Assembly: GCA_963755155.1 (NCBI GenBank)
Contig: CAVWIV010000017.1
Location: 70,883-134,882, forward strand
Length of the DNA: 64,000 nucleotides
Direction: 5' to 3'
Origin: PALSA-612 sp963755155
Lineage (GTDB): Bacteria; Actinomycetota; Thermoleophilia; Gaiellales; Gaiellaceae
Part shown: one piece after another, positions 17,332 to 26,211 of the stretch
How the letters are laid out: each line of letters starts with the position of its first letter
Position numbering within the stretch: the stretch's first letter is position 1
Translations under genes and position numbers: made by a program
Notes under the pieces: model-generated
Databases searched by the model: none
Seen by the model: the letters and a program-made list of their open reading frames with translations, nothing else
Told to the model about the DNA's origin: nothing

Positions 17332-17998
17332 CTAACCAAGCCACTCGGGGCGGTCGAAGCCGGCGTACTCCTGGATGGCGCCGTAGATGTGCTGGACGAT
17401 CGCGGTTGAGTGGACAGAGAGTCTGCAGGTGCCGTACGGGAGCTTGTTCGTTCGCTTCTTCTGGCTGTACTTGGAGTACACGTTGACGGTCGACTTCGTC
17501 AGGCATGGACCTAGGGACATCGAGTAGCCGCAGCCAGAAGTCCTCGATTTCCAATTGTCGGTCGAGATGGTCAGCGAAGAGGTTGCACCAAAGCCGGACG
17601 TCTTCGTCAGGGACCGCGAAGAACGTCTTTAGGAACAGGAGGAAGAAGCGGAGCACGTCAGGGTCCGAATTCGACAGGCGGGCTGTGTTTTGGTGCTTGC
17701 TCCCCTCGGCCCAGTAGAGCATGCAACCAGCTGCATGTAGGGGATCGCGACGTCTCGCTGCCGCACGACCGTCCTCTTGGTAGGCGCGGCGCTTCGCGCG
17801 AAAGCGCTCCGAGCGGGTTGTCGAGCCTCGTCGCCCCCCGTTAAGCCTCAGCTTCTCCCGTTGGCTCTCCGTCAATTCGATGTCGCGTACCCAAAGGCTC
17901 ACCGACGACCGCGACACGCCGAGTAGCCGTTCGATGTCTCGCACCGACGTGCCCTCGCAACGCAGGCGACGGGCCTCTGCTCGCTCCACCGTTTTCAT
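17332..17998 (-). CDS. HTH-domain protein with LAGLIDADG-like C-terminal part, frameshifted
   Basis: The N-terminus has a helix-turn-helix (VRDIERLLGVSRSSVSLWVRDIE) followed by a basic region, then GCMLYWAEGSKHQN, SNSDPDVLRFFLLFLKTFF and LWCNLFADHLDR. The frame then shifts; deleting one base at about 17506 continues into CLTKSTVNVYSKYSQKKRTN and the end YGAIQEYAGFDRPEWLG. The repaired protein has about 222 residues. The SNSDPDVLRFF segment and the basic C-terminus resemble LAGLIDADG-type endonuclease or WhiA-like folds, but this is a judgement by eye. It sits 34 bases beyond the 3-prime end of tRNA-Gly and its base composition looks somewhat less G+C-rich than its neighbours, hinting at lateral arrival. 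Confidence 0.6.
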
Positions 17999-18031
17999 TT
18001 TTGAGAACAGTAGCGAGTGCGCCGGACGTAG

Positions 18032-18102
18032 AGCGGGCGACGGGAGTCGAACCCGTGACGAGAGATTGGAAGTCTCTAGTGATACCGCTTCACCACGCCC
18101 GC
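18032..18102 (-). tRNA. tRNA-Gly (anticodon UCC)
   Basis: Minus-strand cloverleaf: acceptor GCGGGCG/CGCCCGC, anticodon stem AGAGA/TCTCT with loop CTTCCAA (UCC), T-arm ACGGG-TTCGACT-CCCGT. CCA is not encoded. Confidence 0.92.
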
Positions 18103-18128
18103 TTGCGTTCACTGCCACGATAGCCAGC

Positions 18129-18899
18129 GTGGACGCGATCCGGTGGAGCTTCTCCCCCCACGAGCTGTTCGTCGTCGGCGGGCTCGCGGGCGCGTACGCG
18201 ATCGGCGTACGCGATGAGGTCGTGCCGCGCTGGCGGCTCGCATGCCTTGCCGGAGGGCTCTTCCTCGTCCTCACCGCGGTTGTCACGCCGCTCGACTCGC
18301 TGGCGACGACGTCACTCCTGAGCGCCCACCTGCTCCAGAACGTCGTCTTCGCAGAGTGGGCGCCGGCGCTTATCGTGCTCGGCATCCCTGCCGGTCTCGC
18401 CGCACGACTCGGCAGTCGCCGCCTCGTGCGTCTGCTCACGCACCCGGCCGTGGCGCTGCCGCTGTGGCTCGCGACCTACGCGGCGTGGCACCTGCCGGCT
18501 GCGTACGACGCAGCGCTTCGCAACCAGTCGACCCTGCTCCACCTCGAGCACGCGACGTACTTTGCGACCGGGCTCCTCTTCTGGTGGCCGGTGCTCCAGG
18601 ACGCGCCCCGTCGACTGTCCCACGGAGCGAAGGCCGCCTACATGCTTGCCGCATTCGTCCTCGCGAGCCCGCTCGGCATCGTTCTCTCTCTGCTGTCGAG
18701 CCCGGCGTACGCGTTCTACGCGGCGGCGCCGGACATGTGGGGACTGTCCGATCTCGCCGACCAGCAGGTCGCCGGCGTGACGATGTCGGTCGAGCAGGCG
18801 GCCGTCTTCTTCTTCTTCGCGGCGTACTTCGTCCTTCGCCAGCTCCGCGCCGAGGAGACGCGCGAGGCACGTCTCGAACAGACCTCGCAAATTGCGTGA
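18129..18899 (+). CDS. Cytochrome c oxidase assembly protein, CtaG (caa3) type
   Basis: 256 residues, about seven transmembrane helices. The CtaG_caa3 pattern is evident: LAGGLFLVLTAVVTPLDSLA, SAHLLQNVVFAEWAPALIVLG, the WHLPAAYDAALRN segment, HLEHATYFATGLLFWWPVL and DQQVAGVTMSVEQAAVFFFFA. The conserved histidines in SAHLLQ, WHLP and HLEH are probable copper-handling residues. The protein helps assemble the copper centre of caa3-type terminal oxidases in the cytoplasmic membrane. The start GTG 18129 lies 27 bases beyond the tRNA-Gly gene; no oxidase subunits are nearby. The following 174 bases contain no gene. Confidence 0.85.
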   Translation: MDAIRWSFSPHELFVVGGLAGAYAIGVRDEVVPRWRLACLAGGLFLVLTAVVTPLDSLATTSLLSAHLLQNVVFAEWAPALIVLGIPAGLAARLGSRRLVRLLTHPAVALPLWLATYAAWHLPAAYDAALRNQSTLLHLEHATYFATGLLFWWPVLQDAPRRLSHGAKAAYMLAAFVLASPLGIVLSLLSSPAYAFYAAAPDMWGLSDLADQQVAGVTMSVEQAAVFFFFAAYFVLRQLRAEETREARLEQTSQIA

Positions 18900-19073
18900 A
18901 CTTCTTCCCGCAGGGTCTTGCATCGGCCGACGGGAATCCCTAGTGTCGTGATTGCGCCGAGCACGGAGCGCGAGTAGGTCGAAGCTCAACCGGACGGCCC
19001 TACGGGCAATCGGAAGGTCAGTCGGTCGGGTGGACGAAAGCGCAACCGGCTCGGCGAATTTTTTTGGTCCCGT

Positions 19074-19928
19074 TTAGGTGAGCCAGCTCGGTAGCAACTC
19101 GTCGAGGTCCGAGCGCTCGGCGTCCGTCAAGCCACGTAGCGGCGCGCGGACGTCCGTCGAGATCGGGACGCCGCGACGGTGGAGCACGTGCTTCAGCGCG
19201 GCGTGACGAGGAAAGCGCTCAATGGCGGCGCGCAGCTCGGCGAGCCCCGCTGCGCGCTCGTCCGTAGGCTCGCGGACGCAGGCGGCAACGAGCTCCGGGA
19301 ACGCCGTGGCGAGCGCGGAGACTGCGCCCACCGCACCCGCCGCTCGCCCACGCGCGATCAGAGCCTCCGGGCCGACGAAGACGTCGAGCCCCTCGATGAG
19401 ATAGGGCTCGAAGCGCTCCCACGGCGTGTCGGACACCTTCAGGCCCGCGAGGTTCGGCGCCCGACCTCCGAGCTCGACCACGACGTGCGGGGGCACGGCG
19501 TAGCCGCTCGTGGACGCAAACTCGTAGACGTAGAACGGCGTCGGCGCGCACGCCGCCGCGGCGGCGGCGAAGTGGTCGAGGAGGGCACGCTCGTCGAGCT
19601 GGAAGTACGGCGGCGCGATGACCGCGATTCCGGCGACGCCGAGCTCGGCTGCGTGCTCGGCGAGCGCGACCGTGTCGGCCGTCGACTGGGCGCCGCAGTG
19701 GACGGCGACGTCCACGCGACCCGCGGCAGCCTCGAGGAAGAGCTCGGCCGCGCGGCGGCGCTCGAAAACGGTGAGCAGGATGCCCTCGCCCGTCGTGCCC
19801 AGCGCGAGCAGCCCGTCGATGCCGGCCTCCGCGAGGAAGTCGACGAGCGATGCGAACCCGGTTTCGTCGAGCGCGCGACCGCCGTCCCGGAGCGGCGTGG
19901 CTGCGGCGGCGAGCGTGCCCTGGATCAT
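19074..19928 (-). CDS. Dihydrodipicolinate synthase / N-acetylneuraminate lyase family aldolase
   Basis: 284 residues, TIM-barrel Schiff-base aldolase. Recognisable parts: TPLRDGGRALDETGFASLVD, the pyruvate-binding loop LALGTTGEG, a Tyr in FYVYEF and the Schiff-base lysine in LAGLKVSD. Real DapA enzymes usually carry a YNxPxRT motif at the Tyr, which is replaced here by YVYEFAST, so this is better called a family member acting on an unknown 2-oxo acid than as DapA. The start ATG overlaps the stop of the upstream peptidase gene by four bases. Confidence 0.82.
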   Translation of the reverse strand: MIQGTLAAAATPLRDGGRALDETGFASLVDFLAEAGIDGLLALGTTGEGILLTVFERRRAAELFLEAAAGRVDVAVHCGAQSTADTVALAEHAAELGVAGIAVIAPPYFQLDERALLDHFAAAAAACAPTPFYVYEFASTSGYAVPPHVVVELGGRAPNLAGLKVSDTPWERFEPYLIEGLDVFVGPEALIARGRAAGAVGAVSALATAFPELVAACVREPTDERAAGLAELRAAIERFPRHAALKHVLHRRGVPISTDVRAPLRGLTDAERSDLDELLPSWLT

Positions 19929-20563
19929 CTTCCGGAGCCCGAGAAGTGCTGGTAGTCCTTGACCGAGCCGGTCCAGCGTCCGCCCCACCCCCAGCCGATC
20001 GCGTCGAACGCGCGGACGAGCGCGCCGCCCTCCACGGCCATGCCCTTCCGCACCGGCTGCCTGGAGACGTACGTGCGGCTCGCGTCGTGGTACACGCGGC
20101 CGTTCTCGACATACGGGTTCTCGATCGGGTTGATATCGATCGCGCGGCCGTACGCGTGCTCCGACCAGCTGCTCGAGCCGGTCGCGCGGCGGCAGTTGAA
20201 CGCCGACGTGTTGTCGGCCTCGATCGATTGGAAGTCGCTGCCGCCGTAGGCGTCGATCGGGACGATTTTCCGTACCCGGAACCGAGCCGCGTACAGCTGT
20301 CGAAACACTGTCCGCAGCGACCTCGCCGCGGTCTCGTGCACGACGAGCCGGCCGGTGCGGCGCCGGCCGTCGAACCCCCAGTGGCTGACGGTGAGCATCC
20401 GAAGCTCGCCGAGCGCGACGGGGCAGCCGGGGCGCCACGACACCCCCGTCATCAGCGTGCGTTGCTTCGCAGAAAGCGGCGCGATCTTGCCGATGAACGG
20501 AGGGTCGGCGGCAACGGTGCGTTCGCCCACAGCTAGCGCCACGAGCCCGCACGCGAGCAGCAT
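19925..20563 (-). CDS. M15-family D,D-carboxypeptidase-like secreted protein
   Basis: 212 residues. A short hydrophobic N-terminus (LLACGLVALAVGERTVAA) suggests export. The zinc-peptidase core shows SWSEHAYGRAIDINPIENPY (the HxxxxxxD zinc ligands) and a C-terminal KDYQHFSGSG with the third His. This is the M15C (VanY/L-alanyl-D-glutamate peptidase-like) pattern, so it probably trims peptidoglycan side chains outside the membrane. ATG 20563 was chosen; the longer frame runs into tRNA-Pro. Translationally coupled to the downstream aldolase gene. Confidence 0.85.
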   Translation of the reverse strand: MLLACGLVALAVGERTVAADPPFIGKIAPLSAKQRTLMTGVSWRPGCPVALGELRMLTVSHWGFDGRRRTGRLVVHETAARSLRTVFRQLYAARFRVRKIVPIDAYGGSDFQSIEADNTSAFNCRRATGSSSWSEHAYGRAIDINPIENPYVENGRVYHDASRTYVSRQPVRKGMAVEGGALVRAFDAIGWGWGGRWTGSVKDYQHFSGSGR

Positions 20564-20582
20564 CGATCCCCGGCGCAGCAAG

Positions 20583-20657
20583 TCGGGACGGGGAGATTCG
20601 AACTCCCGGCCTCCTGCTCCCAAAGCAGGCGCGCTAACCAGGCTGCGCTACGTCCCG
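20583..20657 (-). tRNA. tRNA-Pro (anticodon UGG)
   Basis: Minus-strand cloverleaf: acceptor CGGGACG/CGTCCCG, D-arm GCGC/GCGC, anticodon stem CCTGC/GCAGG with loop TTTGGGA (UGG), T-loop TTCGAAT, discriminator A. CCA is not encoded. Confidence 0.93.
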
Positions 20658-20704
20658 AGACCATCAGTGTACGAGCCGCCGCGGTGGAGGCTAGGGTCGC
20701 CGTC

Positions 20705-21655
20705 GTGGTCGACTCGCCATACCTCCCCGCCGAGGGCGTCCGCACCGCGCGCGGGCCGGCGGCCGGCTACCTCATGGTCATGGGCGCGGCGGTGCTGTTC
20801 GCCGTCAACGGCACGGTGTCGAAAGTCGTGCTCGAGTCCGGTGTCACGTCGCTGCGCCTCACGCAAGCACGCTGCTTCGGCGCGCTCGTCGGGCTCGGCC
20901 TCATCGTGCTGCTGACGCGCCGCGCGAGCCTGCGCACGACCCGCCGCGAGCTCGCCTTCCTTGCCGTGTTCGGCGTCTGCGGCGTCGCCCTCGTCCAGCT
21001 CTTCTACTTCGCCGCCATCGCGAGGCTCGAGATCGGCGTCAGCCTCCTGATCCAGTACACCGCCCCGCTCCTCGTCGCCCTCTGGGCGCGCTTCGTCTTC
21101 AAAGAGCGCGTTCGCAGCCGCGTGTGGCTCGCGCTCGGGCTCGCGCTCGTCGGCCTGTCGGTGATGGTGGATATCTGGGGCGGCGTGCCGCTGAACACCG
21201 CAGGCGTCGTCCTCTCGTTCGTCTCCGCCGTGACATTCGCGGCCTACCTGTTGCTCGCCGAGCACGCGGTCGGGCGGCGCGACCCGTTCTCGCTGCTCGT
21301 GTACGGCTTCCTCTTCGCGACCCTCTTCTGGGCCGTCGCCCAGCCGTGGTGGAGCTTCCCCCGCGACGAGCTCGGCGAGACGATCTCGCTGCTCGGCAAT
21401 CTCAGCGGCGCCGAGCTCCCCGCCTGGGCGCTCGTGCTCGCCATCGTCGTCCTGGGGACGATCGTCCCGTTCACCCTCATGGTCGGCTCGCTCCAGCATC
21501 TGCCCGCGACGACCGTCGGCATGGTGGCAATGCTCGAACCGGTGCTCGGCGCCCTCGTCGCGTATCTCTGGCTGGACGAGTCGCTCGCCGGTCAGCAGCT
21601 CGTGGGCGGCGCTGTCGTGCTCGCCGCGATCTTCCTTGCCCAATCTGCGCGGTAG
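20705..21655 (+). CDS. EamA/DMT-family transporter
   Basis: 316 residues with ten hydrophobic segments in two EamA repeats: the first includes VMGAAVLFAVNGTVSKVVLE and LLIQYTAPLLVALWARFVFKE, the second VVLSFVSAVTFAAYLLLAEH and MVAMLEPVLGALVAYLWLDE. These drug/metabolite transporters export amino acids or other metabolites; specificity is unknown. TAGGGT is seven bases before GTG 20705, favouring that start over GTG 20684. The start region lies 47 bases from tRNA-Pro. Confidence 0.87.
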   Translation: MVDSPYLPAEGVRTARGPAAGYLMVMGAAVLFAVNGTVSKVVLESGVTSLRLTQARCFGALVGLGLIVLLTRRASLRTTRRELAFLAVFGVCGVALVQLFYFAAIARLEIGVSLLIQYTAPLLVALWARFVFKERVRSRVWLALGLALVGLSVMVDIWGGVPLNTAGVVLSFVSAVTFAAYLLLAEHAVGRRDPFSLLVYGFLFATLFWAVAQPWWSFPRDELGETISLLGNLSGAELPAWALVLAIVVLGTIVPFTLMVGSLQHLPATTVGMVAMLEPVLGALVAYLWLDESLAGQQLVGGAVVLAAIFLAQSAR

Positions 21656-21717
21656 CCACTCATGTCTCTTTACATTTGCGCGCGCCCGTTGTAGGGTCGC
21701 GCACACTGGGCGATGCA

Positions 21718-21746
21718 CACCGCGGCGGGTGAAAGCCCTCGCGGTG
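21718..21746. other. Inverted repeat in the EamA-ileS intergenic region
   Basis: CACCGCG (21718-21724) pairs with CGCGGTG (21740-21746) around an inner GGG/CCC stem with a UGAAA-type loop. It lies between two convergent gene ends, next to the strong hairpin at 21760-21794. It may be a terminator for the EamA gene or part of a larger fold; no function can be assigned. Confidence 0.4.
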
Positions 21747-21759
21747 AGCAGTCAGGGTG

Positions 21760-21794
21760 AGCCCGCCGCGAGCGACCCCCCGGAGCGGCGGGCT
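21760..21794. terminator. Strong hairpin at the end of ileS
   Basis: GCCCGCCGC (21761-21769) pairs with GCGGCGGGC (21785-21793), extended by an A-T pair, directly after the ileS stop on the minus strand. It could terminate both convergent transcripts. No T tract. Confidence 0.6.
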
Positions 21795-24700
21795 TATCCC
21801 TGTTTGGCCTTCTGGATCGCGAGCGCGTCCCCGGTGCTCACCTCGACGGCGAGCGTCTCTTCCTTGATCCACGCTTCGTGGTCGATGAGATCCGCTTCCT
21901 CGGGACCGAGCGTGACGGCGATGCGGTCGCTCAGCTCGAGGCCGGCGTCGCGGCGCATCGCATTGATGCGGTGCGTGAGGTCGCGGACGCGGCCCTCACG
22001 GACGAGCTCCTCGTCGAGCGTCGTGTCGAGTGCGACCGAGAGCGCGCCGTTCTGGGCGATCGCGAAGCCGTCGACGGCGGAGCCTTCGCCCTGGAGCATC
22101 TCTTCGGAGGTGAGCTCCTCGCCGGCGACGCGTACGCCGCCGCCCTCGAGCTCCTCGTAGTCGCCCGCCTCGAGCGCGGCCTTGACGGCCGGCAGCCTTG
22201 AGCCGAGCCGCGGCCCGAGCACGGGCAGGTTGGGCTTGAGCTGCGAACGGACGACGGGGCCGTCGTCGAAGACGATCTCCTTGACGTTGAGCTCCTCACC
22301 GAGCTCGTCGGCGTGCGCAGCCGCGCCGTCGGCGCCGCGGACGTAGGCGCGGCGCAGCGGCTGCCTGAGCTTGATGCCCGCCTCGCCCCGTGCCTGATGA
22401 CCGAGCTCGACCACCCGCCGTGTATCGGCGACCTCGTCCAGGAGCCCGTGGTCACGGTCTGCCGCGTCCTGCCAGCGCGTCAGGAAGACCGAAACCGGCT
22501 GATCGTCGGAGCGGAGAACGCGCCAGAGGTGCTCGCTGAGGAACGGCATCACGGGCGCGATGACGACGAGCGAGCGCATGAGCGCGGCCCTTAGCGTCGC
22601 GAGGGCAGCGGCATCGCCGTTCCAGAACCTCCGGCGAGAGCGGCGGATGTACCAGTTGGACAGGTCGTCCACGAAGGCGTCGAACGACGCGATGACATCC
22701 GGCGTCCAGTATCGCTCGTACGCGTCGGTCGCCTCTGCGACGAGCTGCTCGGTGCGCGCGAGGAGCCAGCGGTCGAGCGGCTCGAGGTCGCCGGCTTCGC
22801 CCTCGGGCGAGACGTTCGCGTAGTCCACGAAGAACTTCGCGCAGTTCCAGAGCGTGAGCAGCCGGCGCTTGATCTCGTGCGCAGGCCCGTACCCGAAGTT
22901 GATGTTCTGGCTCGGCACTTGCTCACAGAACATGAAGCGCACGATGTCGGCGCCCATCTGCTCGATCGCCTCGCTCGCCTCGATCGAATTCCCCGTCGAC
23001 TTGTGCATCTCGCGCCCGGTCTCGTCGCGAACGCGCTCGTAGGCGAGCACGCGCCGGTACGGAGACCGGCCTATCAGCGTGACCGACATGAACGACATCG
23101 AGTAGAACCAGAGCCGGATCTGCTCGCGGCTCTCCGAGATCCATTCGGCCGGGAACCACTGCTCCCAGTACGCGTGATCCGGGAGGTCGGCGTTGGTCAA
23201 CCCCCGCGCTGCGCCAGTGGCATTCCCACCGGGGATGAATCCCTGCTCGTTGTCCCAACCTAGGGTCGACAGGGGCACGATGCCCGCGTCGAGCCACGCG
23301 TCGCCCACCTCGGGGATGCGCGTGACCTCGTCCCCGCAGGCCTCGCAGGCGATCACGACGTCGTCGATCCACGGCCGGTGCAGCTCCTGCAGGCCATCCA
23401 GACCGCGCAACGCCCTCCCCTCGAGCTCTTCGCGGGAGCCGACGACGGTCAGGTGGCCGCAGGAGCACGGGTAGAAGGGCAGCGGCAGGCCGAAGTACCG
23501 CTTGCGCGAGATGTTCCAGTCGCCCATGTTCCGCAGCCAGTCGTCCATCCGCTTCGAGTAGAAGGCGGGCGTCCACTCGACGGTTGCGTTCGCGTCGAGC
23601 AGCGGCTGCCTGATCTCGTCCGCCGAGATGAACCAGTCGTCGACGACCCGGAAGACGAGGGGCGTCTTGCAGCGCCAGCAGATGGGATAGCGGTGGGTGA
23701 TCCTCCCGGCCTCGACGAGCAACTCGCGCTCGCGCAGGTCCTCGACGATCACGTCTTCGACCTCGTCGGTCGAGAGCCCCTCGAGCGCACCGAAGCCGGA
23801 CACCATTCGCCCGGACTCGTCGATGGGGGCGATTACCGGGAGGTCGTGCACCCGCGACAGCTCGAAGTCGTCGGTCCCGGCGCCGGGCGCGATGTGAACG
23901 ATCCCCGTCCCTTCGGTCAGAGAGACGTCGTCCCAGGGGATGACCCGATGGGTGACACCAGCCTGAGCCGGCAAGTCGTCGAACGGTCCTTCGTACTCGA
24001 GGCCGACGAGCTCCTCGCCCCTCGCGACACGGTCATATCGTTCATCGGTCACGGCCAGCCTCCAGCCGCCGTCGCTCAGCCCGTACTCCGCGTCCGGCTT
24101 GACGGCGGCGGCGACGTTCGCGGGAAGTGTCCAGGGCGTCGTCGTCCAGACGACGAGCGCCTCGCCTTCGCGGTCCTTAAGAGGAAGGCGGACGTAGAGC
24201 GACGGGTGGTCGAGCTCCCTGTAGTTCTCCTCTCCGGCCTGCTCGTGCTGTGAGAGCGAGGTGCCGCAGCGAGGGCACCACTGCGTCGACCGGTGCCCTC
24301 GGTAGAGCCACCCCCGCTCGTGCACAGCCGCCAGGAAACGCCAGATGTACTCGATGTTCGTGTCCGAAAACGTGTAGTAGTCCCCGTCCCAGTCCATCCA
24401 GCGACCCAGGCGCCGGTCCTGGCTCGTGATCACCTCCCCGTACTCGGCAACGCGTTCGCGGCAACGAGCGGCGAACTCGGCGAGGCCGTACTCCTCGATG
24501 TCCCGCTTCGAGTTGAGGCCGAGCGACTTTTCCACCTCGACCTCGACCCACAGGCCCTGGCAGTCGAAGCCGTTCTGGTAGCGCTGGTCGAAGCCGCGCA
24601 GCGCCTTGTAGCGCTGGAAGACGTCCTTGAGCGTCCGCCCCCAGGCATGGTGCACGCCCATGGGATTGTTCGCGGTGATCGGGCCGTCGATGAAGCTGAA

Positions 24701-24829
24701 GCGCTCGCCGCCCTGATTCTGGGCGCGCAGCTGCTCGAACGTTCCCTCGGCTTCCCAGCGTTCGAGCACCTCCCGCTCGAGCGCAGGGTGATCGGGGACA
24801 CGCGGAAGTGGCGTGAACACGCCAGGCAT
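21794..24829 (-). CDS. ileS: Isoleucyl-tRNA synthetase, class-2 (eukaryote-like) type
   Basis: 1011 residues. The HIGH motif appears as PMGVHHAWGRT after DGPITANN, and the KMSKS-equivalent is EMHKSTGNSIE. The editing domain includes WTTTPWTLPANVA, and DWNISRKRYFGLPLPFYPC followed by a CSCG/CEACG zinc-like pair is typical of IleRS2. The C-terminal half holds the anticodon-binding domain (YIRRSRRRFW). The enzyme charges tRNA-Ile. IleRS2 forms are generally insensitive to mupirocin, a family property not testable here. TAGAAT lies six bases before ATG 24829, so the mRNA may be leaderless. Divergent from the thioredoxin gene. Confidence 0.95.
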   Translation of the reverse strand: MPGVFTPLPRVPDHPALEREVLERWEAEGTFEQLRAQNQGGERFSFIDGPITANNPMGVHHAWGRTLKDVFQRYKALRGFDQRYQNGFDCQGLWVEVEVEKSLGLNSKRDIEEYGLAEFAARCRERVAEYGEVITSQDRRLGRWMDWDGDYYTFSDTNIEYIWRFLAAVHERGWLYRGHRSTQWCPRCGTSLSQHEQAGEENYRELDHPSLYVRLPLKDREGEALVVWTTTPWTLPANVAAAVKPDAEYGLSDGGWRLAVTDERYDRVARGEELVGLEYEGPFDDLPAQAGVTHRVIPWDDVSLTEGTGIVHIAPGAGTDDFELSRVHDLPVIAPIDESGRMVSGFGALEGLSTDEVEDVIVEDLRERELLVEAGRITHRYPICWRCKTPLVFRVVDDWFISADEIRQPLLDANATVEWTPAFYSKRMDDWLRNMGDWNISRKRYFGLPLPFYPCSCGHLTVVGSREELEGRALRGLDGLQELHRPWIDDVVIACEACGDEVTRIPEVGDAWLDAGIVPLSTLGWDNEQGFIPGGNATGAARGLTNADLPDHAYWEQWFPAEWISESREQIRLWFYSMSFMSVTLIGRSPYRRVLAYERVRDETGREMHKSTGNSIEASEAIEQMGADIVRFMFCEQVPSQNINFGYGPAHEIKRRLLTLWNCAKFFVDYANVSPEGEAGDLEPLDRWLLARTEQLVAEATDAYERYWTPDVIASFDAFVDDLSNWYIRRSRRRFWNGDAAALATLRAALMRSLVVIAPVMPFLSEHLWRVLRSDDQPVSVFLTRWQDAADRDHGLLDEVADTRRVVELGHQARGEAGIKLRQPLRRAYVRGADGAAAHADELGEELNVKEIVFDDGPVVRSQLKPNLPVLGPRLGSRLPAVKAALEAGDYEELEGGGVRVAGEELTSEEMLQGEGSAVDGFAIAQNGALSVALDTTLDEELVREGRVRDLTHRINAMRRDAGLELSDRIAVTLGPEEADLIDHEAWIKEETLAVEVSTGDALAIQKAKQG

Positions 24830-24922
24830 GGCGAGATTCTACGGCGGGAAGCGAAACGGCCGCGCCGCCGTTTAGGCTCTAGGAAGCTGTACAAGAACGT
24901 ATTCGGAGAGAAAGCGAGCATC

Positions 24923-25246
24923 ATGGAATCAGTGACAGCGGAGACCTTCGAAGCGGAGGTCGTCAACTCGGAGACACCCGTCCTCGTCGACTTCTGGGCC
25001 GAGTGGTGCGGGCCGTGCCATGCGGTGGCGCCCGTGCTCGAGCGAATCGCCGAAGAACGCCCGGGCGAGCTGAAGATCGTCAAGCTCAACATCGACGAGG
25101 AACAGGACCTCGCCCTGCGCTACGGCGTGATGTCGATCCCGACGATGATCCTCTTCCGCGACGGGGAGCCGGCAGCCGCCCTCTCCGGCGCGCACCCGAA
25201 GGGCGCCATCGAGCGCGCACTCGGGCTCGAGCAGGTCGCGGCCTAG
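24923..25246 (+). CDS. trxA: Thioredoxin
   Basis: 107 residues with the canonical active site WCGPC (Cys29, Cys32) in VLVDFWAEWCGPCHAVAP, the cis-Pro segment MSIPTMILF and the Asp/Lys pair of thioredoxins. It reduces protein disulfides in the cytoplasm with thioredoxin reductase, which is not in this window. GGAGAG lies twelve bases before the ATG. A TAGGCT element at 24875 may be the promoter, giving a leader of about 40 bases, unlike the leaderless neighbours. Confidence 0.95.
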   Translation: MESVTAETFEAEVVNSETPVLVDFWAEWCGPCHAVAPVLERIAEERPGELKIVKLNIDEEQDLALRYGVMSIPTMILFRDGEPAAALSGAHPKGAIERALGLEQVAA

Positions 25247-25250
25247 CTCG

Positions 25251-26201
25251 CTACGGCATCGACCCGAGCGGCGTCAGGCAGGAGCGGTAGGCCTGCCTGG
25301 TGCTCGGCTTCGGGCCGAGGTCCCACTTCGAGCCGGCCTTGCTGTCGAAGTAGGCCGCGAGCTCGATGGCGGCCCGCGACTTGATGAAGCCGCAGAGGTA
25401 GCGAACGAGGCCGGTCTGGTCGTCCGCAGTGCCCCACTCGGGGAACGAATAGCGCTTCTTGTGCGCGCGAGCGAAGGCGTAGAGCTCTTCGTTCGCGCTG
25501 CGCGAGAACTCACCCCCGATGCTGTACATGTCGTTGCCGATGAGGTCGACCCACCTGTCTCCCGGATAGAACGGGAGCCAGCCGCCGTGGCCGGCGACGG
25601 GGTTCCAGATCACCCTGAGCTTCCCTTTCGGATTGGGTGGCAGATCCTCGTGCACGGTGAGGTACGGGAGCCCGAGTCGCTTGAGGGCGACATCGATCTT
25701 CACGCGCGGGCCGCCGTGGAGGATGAGGTAGATGCGGGCGAAGGCGAGGCGGTACCACCGCGGCGAGAAGCCCGGGCCGTTCGCGCTGTTGTACAGCGCC
25801 TTGTCGGCGTTCATCTCGGCCATCGCCCGCACGTAGACGAGGCCGCCGAAGCCGTTGATCGCCTTGTTGAGGTGAACCAGGTACGCGTCGCCCTGGCCGG
25901 TCGCGATCTGCTGCATCGTGATCCTCGCCACCCGCACCGCCCCCGGCCCGCCGATGCCGAGATGGAGCATGGGAATCGGCGTCAGCTGAGGGAGGTACAC
26001 ATCGATCCGCCGACCCCACGTCATGCCCTGCTGCCAGCCGAGGAAGATGTGCTGGATCGCGGACTGCTGGCCGGTCTGGGACTGGAAGCGCCCCGGATCG
26101 CCATGGATCCCGAGCAGAAGCTTCGAGACGTTCGGCTGCGCGCCCACGCCCGCTGCCAGCACCAGAGCGCAGACAATGCTTAAGGCGGCCCCCCACCTCA
26201 T
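25251..26201 (-). CDS. Secreted glycoside-hydrolase-like protein (GH26-type fold)
   Basis: 316 residues with a signal peptide (ALSIVCALVLAAGVGA). The mature part shows TIM-barrel glycosidase features: YVRAMAEMNADKALYN (the strand-4 Glu, as in GH26 acid/base RxxHEMN), WVDLIGNDMYSIG and YSFPEWGTADDQTG, where the Glu of PEWG would be the nucleophile. These match beta-mannanase-type GH26 proteins loosely; the polysaccharide substrate is unknown. GATAAT lies nine bases before the ATG. It is convergent with the thioredoxin gene. Confidence 0.72.
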   Translation of the reverse strand: MRWGAALSIVCALVLAAGVGAQPNVSKLLLGIHGDPGRFQSQTGQQSAIQHIFLGWQQGMTWGRRIDVYLPQLTPIPMLHLGIGGPGAVRVARITMQQIATGQGDAYLVHLNKAINGFGGLVYVRAMAEMNADKALYNSANGPGFSPRWYRLAFARIYLILHGGPRVKIDVALKRLGLPYLTVHEDLPPNPKGKLRVIWNPVAGHGGWLPFYPGDRWVDLIGNDMYSIGGEFSRSANEELYAFARAHKKRYSFPEWGTADDQTGLVRYLCGFIKSRAAIELAAYFDSKAGSKWDLGPKPSTRQAYRSCLTPLGSMP

Positions 26202-26211
26202 GGCGCGGAGA

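Noticed and set aside
19059..19065. Run of seven T after a G+C-rich stretch, possible intrinsic terminator for the CtaG gene
   Set aside because: No convincing stem directly before the T run; it may still be a weak terminator.
21721..21770. Cobalamin riboswitch-like boxes
   Set aside because: Only short matches, and no gene downstream on the same strand to regulate.
24293..24922. Plus-strand frame in front of thioredoxin, suggesting a larger fusion
   Set aside because: The upstream part is the complement of ileS; thioredoxin begins at ATG 24923 after a ribosome-binding site.
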